NCBI RefSeq assembly: GCF_003265705.1
Contig: NW_020312827.1
Location: 13,618,924-13,682,923, forward strand
DNA length: 64,000 nt
Direction of reading: 5' to 3'
Origin: Callorhinus ursinus
Lineage: Eukaryota > Chordata > Mammalia > Carnivora > Otariidae
The notes under the pieces were generated by a model. It saw nothing but the letters and a program-made list of their open reading frames with translations. It made no database searches and was not told the DNA's origin. The position numbers and the translations under genes were made by a program. Below are positions 12,691-24,559 of the stretch, in pieces; within the stretch, counting starts at the first letter, position 1; each line of letters opens with the position of its first letter.

Positions 12691-13121
12691 TAAAGAGGAT
12701 TTCTGGATTATCTCTCCATCAGAAAGCAGGAAAAAAAATCAAACCTCTATTTCAGTTCTTACTGAAAATTAGATTTCCATTACTGTTGGACCGGAGAATT
12801 CATTTTAGGGTATATTCAGCATGGGGAATAAAAACAAAAGACGTTTGTATGTAGAGGGAGAAATTCAGAATTATTTCAAAAATAACTTACCTGTACGTAT
12901 TGTAGTTCCTGCCTGTAGTTTTGCAGGCAGAAAACAAACCTTTGCTTTCTGTAATGAGGTGGTAATTTCTAAATGTGCTCGGGGCCGATGGTGTCTCCGA
13001 TATGATGAGAGAAATGCACTCTAGTAAACATCCCATTTAGCAAAGCCCCCTAACCCATGACTTCCCTGAGTTCCCTGCCATCTGGTCCCTGGCTGGAGAG
13101 AGGAATTTTTCTTGTATATGT

Positions 13122-13178
13122 GTTTCCATAGCAACGAGTTTGCCGTTGATATGGAAAGTAAGCAGTTGCCTTAGCAAC
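13122..13178. promoter_or_regulatory. Paired X-box-like motifs (candidate RFX element)
   Basis: Two 14-bp motifs lie 29 bp apart: GTTTCCATAGCAAC at 13122-13135 and GTTGCCTTAGCAAC at 13165-13178. The second fits the X-box pattern GTNRCC-NN-RGYAAC exactly; the first differs at one left-half position. The surrounding sequence is not a repeat I recognise. Two strong sites within 57 bp suggest a regulatory element in the FOXN3 intron. Function is inferred. Confidence 0.45.
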
Positions 13179-14879
13179 AGAGTTGCTGATGTGGTGGCTC
13201 CCCAGCTTTCAGGGAATGGATAAGCTGACCAAACTAGTTTAGATGCATCGTGTAGGGCACTGGTAATGTAGGATCAGTTCTGCTTTAAAAGAGATCGCAG
13301 CCCCTCCCTCTGCCCAAAGGAAGGCTTACCGAGGTAATAAATCAGACAAAAGTAGCTGCTGTCGGTTGAAATAGATTATAAGAGGGATTTCCCAGTGGAG
13401 TTTATTTAGTTTCTCTTAAAGGAGAATGTTGTAGTCAGTGCACATTTGGTTGCAAGGAAAGGAAAGCCACCCAGGTTGGCGTAAGTAAAAGAGTGTCCCA
13501 AAGATACAATAATCAGTCCCACTGGGTGGGGGGGTGAGGTGCAGCAGAGCACATCTTTGGTCCGCGGTGATCAGAACCACTCTCTACATCCCTCAGTGGC
13601 CGCATGGGATGCTCATCCCTGCCTTTCTGTGCGGATGTGCTCCAGTCTTTTCTTTGCAGTCTAGCTTCCTCTGTGTGGCTGTTGATTTCTGCTTCTTAAC
13701 ACCATTGGCTTGCTATGGTGGACCTTTGGAGCCAGCCCCCTCAATGTGATGGTCCCCAAGCCCAGCGACATCGACCTTGTCATTTCAGGTGCAGTGTCTG
13801 TGTCATAGTTCCTAGACACATGGACTTGGTCATCCTGGGTTAGATGCTCGGGTCCGGTCAAAACAAGGGCAGGGTGTCCTGGATCCAGGCAGCTGCTGGG
13901 ACGCCCCTTCATGTGGGCTTGGGGCTGGGGCTGGGCTGGGGCTGGAAACATGCCTGCCATGAAAAATTTTTTGGGAAGCCTTCGGTCTTTCAAAAACATT
14001 TCAAAAATGAAAATAAAAATAAGAGGAGCTTTTGACTATTTGGTACTTTCTGTTTCCCTTTGTGTCTCCTCAGGACACCTGTCCCAGGTTTTGGAGACTA
14101 ATACACCAGAGAGCTCTGGGACTGTCCCAAGGGTCCCTTCTGCTTCTTTATTGTGGCTGTCATGACTTCATCTTTCTTGCGCTTTGATTCCATAGATTTG
14201 GGGCTGGCATTTCCCAAACTAGCAAAGTTTTTCTTTGGTGGCTACTTCTTCCTCCCAGCTGCCCTCAACTTGCCTGTAATCATAGGGTTGAGTGATTACC
14301 CAAAATTATGAACTCTAGCCCCCTGTTCTAGACAGGATTAAATGTCAGCTATCCAACACAAGTTGTCCTGATTTTCAAGATCAAGAGATTGGGTAATGGT
14401 TCTTGCTAACCAGCCCATGTCATCACATTGTGATTTTCAACATGGAGAAGAAATGTAATTACTCTGTGCGGGGACTGGCGTAGACATTCAGCGAGGTTAC
14501 CAAACTTGGGTTTAGTGGACTGGGCAGAGATAAGAAAAGACGAGAAAGGTTAAAAGTGGCATTTGCCATTTGCCAAGGGATTGGCCAATGGCCAAGATTA
14601 CATGGTTTGGAAATCCAAAGGAGAAAATGATTCCCAACGGTTAACAGAACCATGGTGGGATTCCTGGAGATGACACAGAATTTCATTAGCTGGACCCTTC
14701 AGGAAGGCCAGGACAACAGGGGCCGATGGCAGGGAGAGGAGGTCACGAGTCACCAGGGTTAGCTTGACATGGGGGGAGGGCAGGGGCGCGGGGAATGGGG
14801 TGGGAAGTCATAATGCGGGAGATCGCGTGTGCCAAATGGGAACTGATATTTTCACAGAGCTTATGGGGGGACTGTTTGG

Positions 14880-15010
14880 AATTGTGTGAGGCATTTGTAC
14901 CTATGACCTCATAGCTTTCCAGCAACTGCAAAGTTGATACTAGGTTCTTTTTATAGGTGGGGAAACTGAGGCTCAGAAAGATTCTTTGGCTTGCTAAGTT
15001 GACATGACCA
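14880..15010 (-). mobile_element. MIR remnant, antisense
   Basis: 'ttataggtggggaaactgaggctcagaaag' is the typical reverse MIR core, followed by a diverged 'ttgacatgaccagatgt' block. Confidence 0.7.
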
Positions 15011-15029
15011 GATGTTGAACCAAGAATCT

Positions 15030-15210
15030 TCTTTGCTTTTCTTTTCCCCTGTTGGCTGAAGCAGAGGGCTCCTGTAGGACAGAGAGGGACATAGATTTGG
15101 GAAAGTAGTTTGAGCTGGACTGTGGGGTTCTTGAGAGCCATGGCCGAGAATCTAGACTTTGCTCTGAAGGCAGTGGGGAGCCCTTAGACATTTCTGAGCA
15201 TGGGTGCCAG
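15030..15210 (-). mobile_element. Probable L2 fragment, antisense
   Basis: 'gaatctagactttgctctg' followed by 'ggcagtggggagccctt' resembles the reverse complement of the L2 text reading 'gcttcccattgc...aaaatccaaactcc'. It is short and diverged. Confidence 0.4.
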
Positions 15211-15839
15211 ATATACAAAGGTACAAAGCAGGAACCGTAGAGGTTTGTGCAGCAAGCAGCCCTATTCTCCATGCAGAAGGCCACAGTGGTCACAGAATGA
15301 TTTTCTATAGACTTAACTAATGTGGACCAGATTTTTACACAAACCAGAAAGAAAAAAATCCCAATCTGCAACTATTTTTCATTTAAAGTGTTTCACTCTT
15401 TCTTTTTTTTAATTTAATGGATCCTGTTTTCATTGACCATTGCTTTTATTTGTTGGCGTCACCACTTCGATGAATGTCTTGACCCTTCCAGAATTCATAC
15501 AGTTCACAGAGAAATGAGTTGAGTGACCCACTCCTTCAGCATGGCCCTGTGGATTTGGTCATTTTTTGATGGTAGGGTAGATTTTTCCCTCTTGCTGTTT
15601 GGGATGGTAACGTCTTTTCCCCTTTGGCATTACAGGGAAGCACAGTAATATTAATGTTTTAGTTCTGTAGGAAAATGGGGCCGAGTAGGTGATTTTACTC
15701 ATTCTTTTGTTGATTTAACCACACTGAGTTCTTAGAACGTGGAGGACATTGGACGAGGTGCTGTGGACGTGGGGGAGGCAACACTGGGTCCTTGGGGAAC
15801 ACCTCGGGGTCACCCCTGATGCTTTCCTCTTCCTGAATC

Positions 15840-16020
15840 TCATTCCCAGTCAGTTACAAAGATCTCTTGATTCGGCCTCCTCAGTGTCCCTCCGGCTGTT
15901 GGCTTCTCTCTGATCTCCACTGCCACTGATCTTCATTGTTGGCTGACGCTTTTCCTCCTCTACTTACTGTCTCTCCTCCAGTCCATCTGATAGAGTGCTG
16001 TCGAGGCTTCAGTACCCAGA
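15840..16020 (+). mobile_element. L2 LINE fragment, sense
   Basis: Pyrimidine-rich text with 'cagtcagttacaaagatctc' and 'atctccactgccactgat', in the order found in the L2 3' region. It is degenerate. Confidence 0.5.
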
Positions 16021-16069
16021 CACGAATTCTCTCCCAGCCCTTGGGTGGTTCTTGTTACCTCGAGTGGTT

Positions 16070-16475
16070 TGTCTCAAAGTGTGGCTCTGACCACCAGCTT
16101 TAGAATAACCTGGAATGTTTGTTAGAAATGCAGATTTCTGGGCCTTTGCCCATGTTTACTGAGAACTTGTGCTGCTGCCTGGGAATCTGCATTTACGCAA
16201 GCTCCCAAGATGATTCTTTTTCACACTGAAATTTGAGAAGCAAGGTTTCTTTTTTCTTTTTTTTTTTTTTTAAAGATTTTATTTATTTGAGAGAGAGAGA
16301 ATGAGAGAGAGCACGAGAGGGAAGAGGGTCAGAGGGAGAAGCAGACTCCCTGCCGAGCAGGGAGCCCGATGCGGGACTCGATCCCGGGACTCCAGGATCG
16401 TGACCTGAGCTGAAGGCAGTCGCTTAACCAACTGAGCCACCCAGGCGCCCCTGAGAAGCAAGGTTTAGAGGACCC
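16070..16475 (-). mobile_element. MER20-like hAT DNA transposon, split by a SINE
   Basis: A non-autonomous hAT-type element in antisense: 'ctcaaagtgtggctctgacc' at the left, then 'gttagaaatgcagatttctg', 'gaatctgcattta' and a right end 'aatttgagaagcaaggttt'. The SINE at 16249-16451 inserted into its right terminal region and duplicated tgagaagcaaggttt, so the DNA transposon is older. The subfamily name is from memory. Confidence 0.6.
16249..16451 (-). mobile_element. Carnivore SINE (SINEC), antisense
   Basis: Full antisense SINE with poly-T/AAAGATTTTATTTATTT at the left and the head GAGCCACCCAGGCGCCCC at the right. The 15-bp target duplication tgagaagcaaggttt is perfect (16234-16248 and 16452-16466), so the insertion is fairly recent. 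It sits inside the MER20-like element. Confidence 0.95.
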
Positions 16476-16499
16476 AGTTCAAACCCTTCAGCAGGGCTT

Positions 16500-17170
16500 T
16501 TAAGGTCCGCCTTTCAAAGACTTTTTATTGTGGCAGATTTCAGGACTGTATCATAATGGACTTCAGAGTCCACTGTGGCTCTCATGGGAGGCGACATACC
16601 ATGTGTATTATTCACAAGGGACCCGTCTTGTTCCATCCTTCCTCCCCTTGCCCCTTCCCACCCTCTTTGCTCGATTATCTTATTTTTATTTATTTTATTT
16701 TATTTTTTTGAAGATTTATTTATTTGAGAGAGAGCACACACGTGAGTGGGGAAAGGGGCAGAGGGAAAGAATCCTGAAGCAGACTGAGCCGCCCAGGCAC
16801 CCCCTTGCTGGATTATTTTAAAGCAAATCCCAGGCACCAAATCATATCATGATGTCTACAAATATTTCAGATTGTATCTCTAATACATGAGAACTCACAC
16901 GCACACACACACACCCCTACAAAACCATTGTCACTCCTAAAAACAAATTAACTGTGATTCTTTACTGTCACCTAAAATCCAGTCCATTTTAGAATTTACC
17001 TGATTCTCTGTTTAAAAAAAAAAAAATTCAGCAGTGGTTTATTCAAATTAGAATCCAAAGCAGGTCCACATATGGCATTTCATTGATGTGTCTCTTAAAT
17101 CTCTTTTTGATCTCTGCTCCTTCCTCTTCTTTCCCCCTCACCATTTAAAGGAAGCTGTTTTCCCTTTCAT
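16500..17170. mobile_element. Old LINE-1 (L1M-type) 3'-region remnant, split by a SINE
   Basis: The text from about 16805 ('ggattattttaaagcaaatcccaggcacc', 'accattgtcactcc', 'gtccattttagaattt', 'aggtccacatatggcatttcattgatgtgtctcttaaatctc') follows the order of an L1M non-coding 3' region. The SINE at 16679-16804 interrupts it. A short CA-rich run lies at about 16898-16912. Confidence 0.65.
16679..16804 (-). mobile_element. Carnivore SINE, internally deleted, antisense
   Basis: Antisense SINE of about 126 bp lacking the middle part: the GA-rich region runs almost directly into ACTGAGCCGCCCAGGCACCC. The target duplication is ttgctcgattat (16667-16678) against ttgctggattat (16805-16816). Confidence 0.85.
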
Positions 17171-17239
17171 CCTCTTCTCCATCATTATTCTGATGTTCCA
17201 GTCTTTTTGCCATATCCCAGGACTCCCTGTGCCCACAAA

Positions 17240-17600
17240 GGCCATGTGCTCTAATGCTGACTGTCACTTGAGTATGCTGTTCTCTCTGCCCAAAATATTC
17301 TTCCTCCTCTTTTCTCCTCCAGATGCTGCATCGTCCACTTGGACGACCCAGCTGAGCTGCACCTCTGCAGAACCTTCCCAAACCACCCCTTCCCACTGTG
17401 GTTTTTGTTCTCCACTTTGCCTATTATTTTGCAGTGTGATTATCTCCTTAGTATCTGTGCCTGCCAGATACTAAAGTCCCCCTCCCACTTCTCTCCCCAC
17501 CCTGAGATGCAGAGCAGGGATCACGTGTTAGCCATTTTTGCATCCCTGGGGGCCAGCATGTTGTCTGCCATGTGGTAGGTACCCTTGAAATACCTTACGA
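17240..17600 (+). mobile_element. L2 LINE 3' fragment, sense
   Basis: 'ctgttctctctgcccaaaatattcttcc', then a 'ctgagctgcacctctgcagaaccttccc' block, 'gattatctccttagtatctgtgcc' and a terminal 'gccatgtggtaggtac' follow the L2 3' end order. The frame is broken. Confidence 0.65.
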
Positions 17601-18689
17601 GAGAATGGACAAGCCATCAGCCACCAATTCAAGTGTTTATGATAAACGTAGGTTCAGCCTTTTGGAAATACTTGAGTATTTCATGTTATAATCAGGCTTG
17701 TGTACCCTGTATGAGTAGCTTTCTCTAATTAGGAAGAGTACTGCTTTCTAATGTTTTCTCAGTCTGCTGTAAGACTGGGTTGGCCCAGGTATCTGCCTCA
17801 GTCTACCTTCAGTGGCCAACTGTTGTGGCCGTCACTACCACCCTCTTGTCCAGAATTAACGAAAGGAAGAGAGTCTTTGCGTTGAATGTGCTGACCAAGG
17901 AGTGTTCTACAGTTGGGAGAGAAAGAGGTAGTTCAAGCCATACAACAGAATTGACCCTTGCCCTAGGAAATTCACTTAGTTGTACGTAACACCCAGTAGT
18001 CTGTCACTTCTGTGAGTGTGAACATGAGCACAACAGATTTTCTTCCCCGTTGGTGTTCCCTGAACTCTTAGAGATCTCTTTCCTGGGATCCTAGAAGGCC
18101 ATGTTGGTTTATAGAAGAATCTGAGATCCAAACAGTGTGAGTGATACGCTGAAAACCCCTGTATCTGGGTGAAGAGCCCAGGTCTGCTGCTTCTTGTCTG
18201 AGGCTCTTCTCTGCATTATCTTAGCTGTTTCACTCATGCTTTGAGATTCCGATTAATTGGAAATGGACATGAACTTGTGCCATTTACATGGGTTTGTTTT
18301 CCTTCATGTGTCTTACTTTGAGTCACTGAGTGTACTAAATTTTCTAAATAAATGGTGTATCATTTCTGTTTGTGACCTTTGAAAATATGCTCAAAGCTAT
18401 CACATTTTTTGTTTCATTAACTACTCGGACTGCCCTTGAATTTTAGTTTTTGAATGAATCTGTCTATGGACACTGTTTTGAGTTACCTGCTAATTCATAT
18501 TCTAGCCATTGATGAAATCCACACAGATCCTTCCTGGAGAGCAAAGGACCTGATCCTGTTTGTTGATACAGGCATTATGTGTAGGGAATGCAGATCGCCC
18601 AGAAGCACTGACCAGTGTAGTCGGAGGACTGCTGGAACATTTTTTACTTGAGGATATGTCCTGATTAACTCTATATTCATTATCTCTGG

Positions 18690-19070
18690 GTTTTTTTTTT
18701 TTTTTTTTAATTTTATTTGATCTTATTTAAGGCCATTTTTTTTTTTTTAAGATTTTATTTATTTATTTGACAGAGACAGACACAGCGAGAGAGGGAACAC
18801 AAGCAGGGGAAGTGGGAGAGGGAGAAGCAGACTCCCCGCGGAGCAGGGAGCCCGATGCGGGGCTCGATCCCAGGACCCTGGGATCATGACCTGAGCTGAA
18901 GGCAGATGCTTAACAATTGAGCCACCCAGGCGCCCCATAGAGGGAGAGAATCTTAAAGCACACTCCCCACTGAGCGGGGAGCCCGACGTGGGGCTGGATC
19001 CCACAATCCTGAGATCATGACCCGAGCCAAAACCAAGAGTTGGACGCTTAACGAGCCACCCAGGCACCCC
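18690..19070 (-). mobile_element. Older antisense SINE, split by a younger one
   Basis: The outer element has two pieces: about 18690-18735 (poly-T and TTTTATTTGATCTTATTT) and 18937-19070 (AGAGGGAGAGAATCTTAAAG through AACGAGCCACCCAGGCACCC). The inner SINE at 18736-18936 separates them. This is a clean case of SINE-in-SINE nesting. Confidence 0.85.
18736..18936 (-). mobile_element. Carnivore SINE (SINEC), antisense, nested
   Basis: Complete antisense SINE with TTTTTTAAGATTTTATTT, a GACAGAGACAGACACAGCGA block, an AGCAGACTCCCCGCGGAGCA block and a GAGCCACCCAGGCGCCCC head. It sits inside the older SINE. It shares the GACAGAGA-type middle with the copy at 33075-33397, suggesting one subfamily. Confidence 0.92.
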
Positions 19071-19199
19071 GTGACTTATGTTAAAGGCTTTCCCCCCATC
19101 ATTATAGATCAGTTTATATCTAAGGGGGTTGTTTCTCTTAAATAATATTAACAAGCAGTAAGGTAATGATACCACTTCTTTGTGGTGCCTGAAACTTCC

Positions 19200-19400
19200 T
19201 TATAACTCATTCATTTAACACATGTTGGTTTCATGCTTATAAACAGACTTTGTGCTAAGCATCAGGAAAATGAGGGTGATTTCAGTCTAGTGGGAAAGAT
19301 GAGGAAATAAGAGTTACACCTACAACATGGCGTACAACATCTATACAAGGTGCTATGGGAGGGTAGGCGAGGGGGATCTGCCTCTTGGTTTTTGTATGAA
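19200..19400 (-). mobile_element. Probable L2/MIR-type fragment
   Basis: 'actcattcatttaacacatg', then 'gactttgtgctaagcatcagg' and 'cagtctagtgggaaagatgagg' resemble the reversed 3' end of an L2 element. It is diverged and the family is uncertain. Confidence 0.45.
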
Positions 19401-20849
19401 TCAATGAGCAAGGTTTCTGTTGTACAGAGAGGGTTCATAGGGAGAGAGTGCACAGAGCACTGAAGTTGAGGCTTAGGGTCTCTGGATTCTAGAGCGAACT
19501 TGGTCATTGACCTGTGACTGGGACGAGTGCCTGTTTCTCTCTGAATTTTCAATTTCTCCACCCCATTCAGTAAACCTTCTCTTGTGGCCCACTGTGCTTA
19601 TTCAGTGTGTTTTTTCAGTAATTCATGTGGGAGCTGCGTTGGCTTTGATCCCTGGTTCCCCAACTAGTTGCCACAGAGGACTCGGATTATCCTCCCTAGT
19701 CCATGCTGACCACCAGTCACGGGTTCTGATCTGCCTCCGATTGCCCGGGGCCATGTGGTGAGCTGTGGAAGAACGTTTCTGCCCGGCAGCTTGCCCAGCA
19801 GTGTCGTAGGGTTTCCGAAAGGGTTGGGGGAGGTGTCCGACTGGGGCCCCATCCTCACACTGCTCATTCTGCAGAAGACCTTTCCGTGTGGGAAAATGGT
19901 GCTAGGATGTGTGTGATCTGCAAGCCCGTTCTTGTGCCATAATTAAGATGTATGCAACCAACGTTGACGGGGACTCAGCTGTGCTTAAGTTGGATCTTGT
20001 GTCTCCCCAGGGGCCCACTGTGTCTCTCGCTCTCCCCTGCGTGTCACAGCCAGCCGTTGGGACCCAGCTCTTGTGAGCGCTCTCCCAGTGTTCCTGGCAC
20101 CCCAGGATTAGGGGAGTGTCCAATTCCTGCGGAAATGGGATTCTAGAGCGTGCATGGCCACGTGGGCACCCTTGGCAATGTGTGCACCTGGCCAGATCTC
20201 TTAGGCCACCATGTCCACAGTGGGCTCTTGGTTTCTTTCTCTGTGTACATTTCTCTCTCTCTCACTCTTTTTTGTGTGTACATTTCTCTTGATGATGTCT
20301 CCTTTTTGAAAATACATTTAATGAACTCCCAGTGAAGTCAGAGGCTGTGAAGGGCACTTGCGACTGGGCTCATCTCTCCTCCCCAGGTCCCTGCTCCAGA
20401 CAAGTGGTACCTCTGGACTCTCTGGGCTCCCCCCTTCTGTTGCAGTAACTGAGTCACTCCTGCCTGTCTCTGGACAAGCCTGCCGTCTGTGCAGGCGTGA
20501 TTTACTGCCAGATGGTTATTTTCTTAACAGTGATTGAGTTTTACGAAATGTAATCCCAGTTGGTCTTTTTTTCCCCCCCGGTGTAAAATGTTGGGCTTAT
20601 GCTCTTAGAGCCATTTGTTTAGGCTGGAGCTGAGGTTTACCCCAGGTTTGGGGGGAGCTGTGTTGGTGGCTGTCACCTGGCTGTGGCTGCTGGAGGGCCA
20701 CGCTCACCTCCGGACTTTGGAAACGGCGCAGAGGTTTGTAGATCATCTGTTTGGAAACGGCAGCTCAGTCACATGGTGTCGTTGTTGGATTTCTCATGGT
20801 GCCCAGCATTTGCCTGTCTAAGCAAGCGAGCACTGGGGGTTGAATAGTT

Positions 20850-21265
20850 TCTCAAAAAAGATAAGTCGGAGCTCCACTCCTCGGTACCTGTGAATGTACC
20901 TGTGGCCTTTTTTGAATATAGGGTCTTTGCAGATATAATCAAGTAAAGATGAGGGCATTACTGGGTGAGGATGGGCCTTAAGTCAGTATAACTGATGTCC
21001 TTATAAGATGAGGAGAAGAGGCACAGACCTGCATTCAGGGGAGACGGAAGCGGAGGTTGGGGTGATGTGTCTACAAGCCAAGAAACTCAAGGATTGCTGG
21101 CATCCAGCAGAAGCTGGGAGAGAGGTGTGGAACACATCCTCTTTCAGAACTTCCAGAAGCAACCAGCTGTGCTGACACCTGGGTTTTGGACTTCAAGCCA
21201 GAACAGGGAGAGAATAAATTTCTGTGGTTCTAAGCCACTGGTTAGTGGCACTTTTTTCTAGCAAC
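20850..21265 (+). mobile_element. MLT1-like MaLR LTR, sense
   Basis: A solitary ERVL-MaLR-type LTR remnant. Recognisable blocks in order are 'tacctgtgaatgtacctgtgg', 'gggtctttgcagatataatc', 'gatgtccttataagatgagg', 'ctacaagccaagaaactcaagg', 'ccagcagaagctgggagagagg' and 'gagaataaatttctgtggttctaagcc'. The last includes the LTR polyadenylation region. No internal retroviral sequence is attached. Confidence 0.75.
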
Positions 21266-21899
21266 TGTGGGACATGAACACAGCAACGAAAAGAAGCAGC
21301 GATGAGTTTCCACCTGCACTAGAGGCTGAGGGTAGCGCCCAGCTGCAGGTGCTTAGGAATTATGCAGCGGGACCGTGTCCTTTTATGGAGGAGGGTACTG
21401 AGGCCAGGGAAGTGGGCGGCCACACAGCTGGGGGCTCCAGAAGCCGTGTCTCCAGAGCTTAGGACTTCTCTCTCTGATAACTGCCTTTTTCAAGTACATT
21501 TGAAACCTGACCTTGTTCACGTTAAAGATGCAGCCACCTTCGGGGGCAAGTGGCTTCTTTTCCTCTTCAGTTTTAGATGGTCAGTGAGGAGAGCACAGAT
21601 CTTCTTGACAGAGTGGGGAGGGTGTGTTCGGATGTTGGTTGTGTTTGCTACACACACTGCAGGTGAACGCACAGGGGCAGAGACGACAGGTCCCAAATGG
21701 GACCCATCACCTTGGGGCAGTAGCTTATTGGTCATGGCCTTGAACTTGCTTTTCTTCATCAGAAGTGATTTGTATTAAGTGCCAGCATACTCCTTTTCTT
21801 CCAAGTGAAAGCATTTTATAAAAAAACCTTGTCACTGTCTCTCAGGTAGAGGTAGTGTGGGGTGATGGAGCAGGGGGAAGGCTTAGCTTTTCTAGCTTT

Positions 21900-22061
21900 T
21901 TTTAAAAAATTAAGATTTAATTATTTGAGAGAGAGAGAGCACAGTGGAAGAGTCAGAGGGAGAAGCAGACTCCTTGCCGAGCAGAGAGCCCGATGCGGGA
22001 CTCGATCCCGGGACCTGAGCTGAAGGCAGATGCTTAACCAACTGAGCCACCCAGGTGCCCA
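21900..22061 (-). mobile_element. Carnivore SINE (SINEC), internally shortened, antisense
   Basis: Antisense SINE of about 162 bp: AATTAAGATTTAATTATTTG, an AGCAGACTCCTTGCCGAGCA block and an ACTGAGCCACCCAGGTGCCC head. A short segment of the consensus ('ctccaggatcatga' type) is missing. The 17-bp target duplication ttagcttttctagcttt (21883-21899 and 22062-22078) is perfect. Confidence 0.93.
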
Positions 22062-22112
22062 TTAGCTTTTCTAGCTTTATTTGAAAATCTTAAAGCACAT
22101 CCTCCTATTTTA

Positions 22113-22231
22113 TCATATTTTTAAAGTTTTAATTTATTTATTTAATCTCTACACCCAACGTGGGACTTGAACTCATGGCCCCCGAGATCGAGAGTCACAT
22201 GCTCCTTCAACTGAGCCAGCCAGGTGCCCCC
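22113..22231 (-). mobile_element. Carnivore SINE, short form, antisense
   Basis: A short SINE variant without the GA-rich part: TTTAATTTATTTATTTAATC, then 'acacccaacgtgggacttgaa' and CTGAGCCAGCCAGGTGCCCC. The target duplication is catcctcctatttta (22098-22112) against cgtcctcctatttta (22232-22246). It resembles the copy at 7001-7108. Confidence 0.88.
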
Positions 22232-24559
22232 CGTCCTCCTATTTTAAACTCATGACACTCATCCCATCTTATCAAAACCTGCCCTGTTGTTCAGAAGGCA
22301 CTCTTCCTTACAGAACTGACTTTCTTGGCTCCCCACTCCCTACTCTGAGTTTGAGGTGTTTACAGGCCTGGCTCGGTCCTCTCCTGGTCCTCAGGCGCTA
22401 AGCACCCCCACCCTGGGCTATCTCCTGCACCCAGGCATCTGTCCCAGGGACCCACTCCCTTGGCCTCAGGTCCATAGCAGGGTCTTGGATGGTCCTGTAG
22501 GGTGGTGGGGTGGTTCTTGCTGCCTGGTGCTCGGCATGAATTGGTACAACTAGGTACCACACCTGCTCAGCATTTCTTACTCAGGGCCTGTGTAAACTTT
22601 GAACTTGGAAGTTCAAGGCGACTCTCGTTTGGAGTAACATGTTCTTCAGCGGCAAATCCTTTTGCTTGAAACGTGAAATCACGCGACTCCGTTTGCACAA
22701 CTGTGAATGCTCACATCAGCTGAGGTCTTGGTACAGAAGCGAGGGACTGACTGAATAATTCTCCATCAGAATCCCTTTAGAATTATTAATGTATTGGCTA
22801 CTTTGTTCCCGATGACTCAGTGTTTGTGTGACCTCAGCTCTACCAAGCATCTGAAGGCGCTTTTGTCGAGTGTCTTCAATTTGCCCAGTGTCACAACAGT
22901 TTATTTCTGAGGAATAGTCGTGCCCTTTAACCTGGCTGCTTTTCAAGGAGGGGGGCCTGCTCGCCGCCCGTGAGAGCTGAGGTCAGCCCGGGGCTGCCAG
23001 TGGGCGGTCAGGCTGCTGCTTGGGGTCAAGGTGATTCTCTCCTCCAAAGTTCTCACTCTTCGTAACTGGCCCCAGGAGACCAAGTACAAGGAAGTACATG
23101 CCGTTCCCTCAGACCAGTCCACTTCATCTCTGGCTCGTGGCGGGCTGGATCCACCGTGCCGTCAGGCATTTGGCACAAGAACTTTCTGGAGATGCCGCCT
23201 CCTCACAGCTTCGTTGGCTCAGCTGTGCTGACTGAAGCTTTGAGCTTTTATTTTGTCTGTGACCTTCTTTCCTAAGTGACAGGGGCAGGGCCTCTTGAGG
23301 AATGGGACTAAGTGTAAGTGTGGACTCTGCTTCAGAGAAGGTCCCCCTCACATTGGTGAGGACTTGAGCAGTAGCGTCTCCCACAGCATTCCCGGGGGTT
23401 GGCAGGGACTTCCGAAGGGGTTTGGAGATTTGGGTCATAGAGTGAATTCAGTTACTTTGGAGTGTCCTTGCACCATTTTTATTTTCTTTAATACCTTGTA
23501 TTTTATTTTCTGGGCTTCCCCCCTCAGAATAAAGGCACACTCAATAATAAGAATTCTCTAGTACCAATACAAAAGTGATACTGCTTGTCAGTTTGAAGAA
23601 AAAGCAAATTGTCTGCTCCGTGGGTTGGGATTTCCTCTTTAAAAAAAAAAGCAGCTTAGAGAAAATCCCTGAACATAGTTTCCTGATTGAAAAATATATT
23701 AGTGGATTTCACGGCTTTATCATTTTCTTAAAGTAACAGTTTTCCTTACTTTGAAAACATATATATTGCTGTTGAGACATATGGCTGAAAACATTCCCAG
23801 TGCAGAATTTTTGACGGTTTACAAGACTGAAAAAAAGTCTTTGTTTCATAAAATTGTGTCGTTGAAAAGAAGCTTATTATTCCCTAAGTCCAACCCTCTG
23901 CCTTGGGACAAAGGGCAGGTATCCCTTCTATGGCCATGACCAATCTGGGTCATTTCTGTGGTACCTCCACGGGGGGCTTGCTCATATCATGTATTGACAC
24001 CTTCCGACCACCCTTTGGATGCTAAATTTGGCTTTCTGCACATCATCAGCAGGCGATGCTTTTAGCCATCCCACCGACCTGCCAGCTACTACATCAGGTT
24101 TCACAATTTTTCCATTTTTGTCTTTATGGCATGATTTTTTCCTGCGATCTTTTGGATTGTGTAGGTTCTTTGCCCTTGTTTCATAAAAATGAAAATTAAA
24201 AATTAAGAAGGTTAATAATAAGAATTATGAAGATCATAATTCTCAACACGCCCTGAAAGAAGCAGGAAATCATTTGGCGTGAACCTTTGGGTTCACGGTG
24301 GGGTTCCGCGGTAAGGGAAAAAAGAAAAGTAAGGGCATGTGCCAGGGCTGCTAACGAACCAATGAATTGTGGATGCTGGAGTCCAAAAGGCGAGGTCTCC
24401 AGGAGCTTCTTTGCTTGCGTTTGTTCTAAGCACTCCAAGAAGGAACAAGGCTTTGTGCTAGTGAGGTTTATGTTGTAACACAAATTTTTGACTTTCCTAC
24501 ATTTTACTTGTAAAGCCCATTTTTCAGGCAAGCATCACAGGTGAGGGAGAAAGGATTGC

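Noticed and set aside
20850..21265. An endogenous retrovirus with genes
   Set aside because: Only solitary MLT1-like LTR remnants are present at this and the other LTR sites. No internal retroviral coding sequence flanks them.
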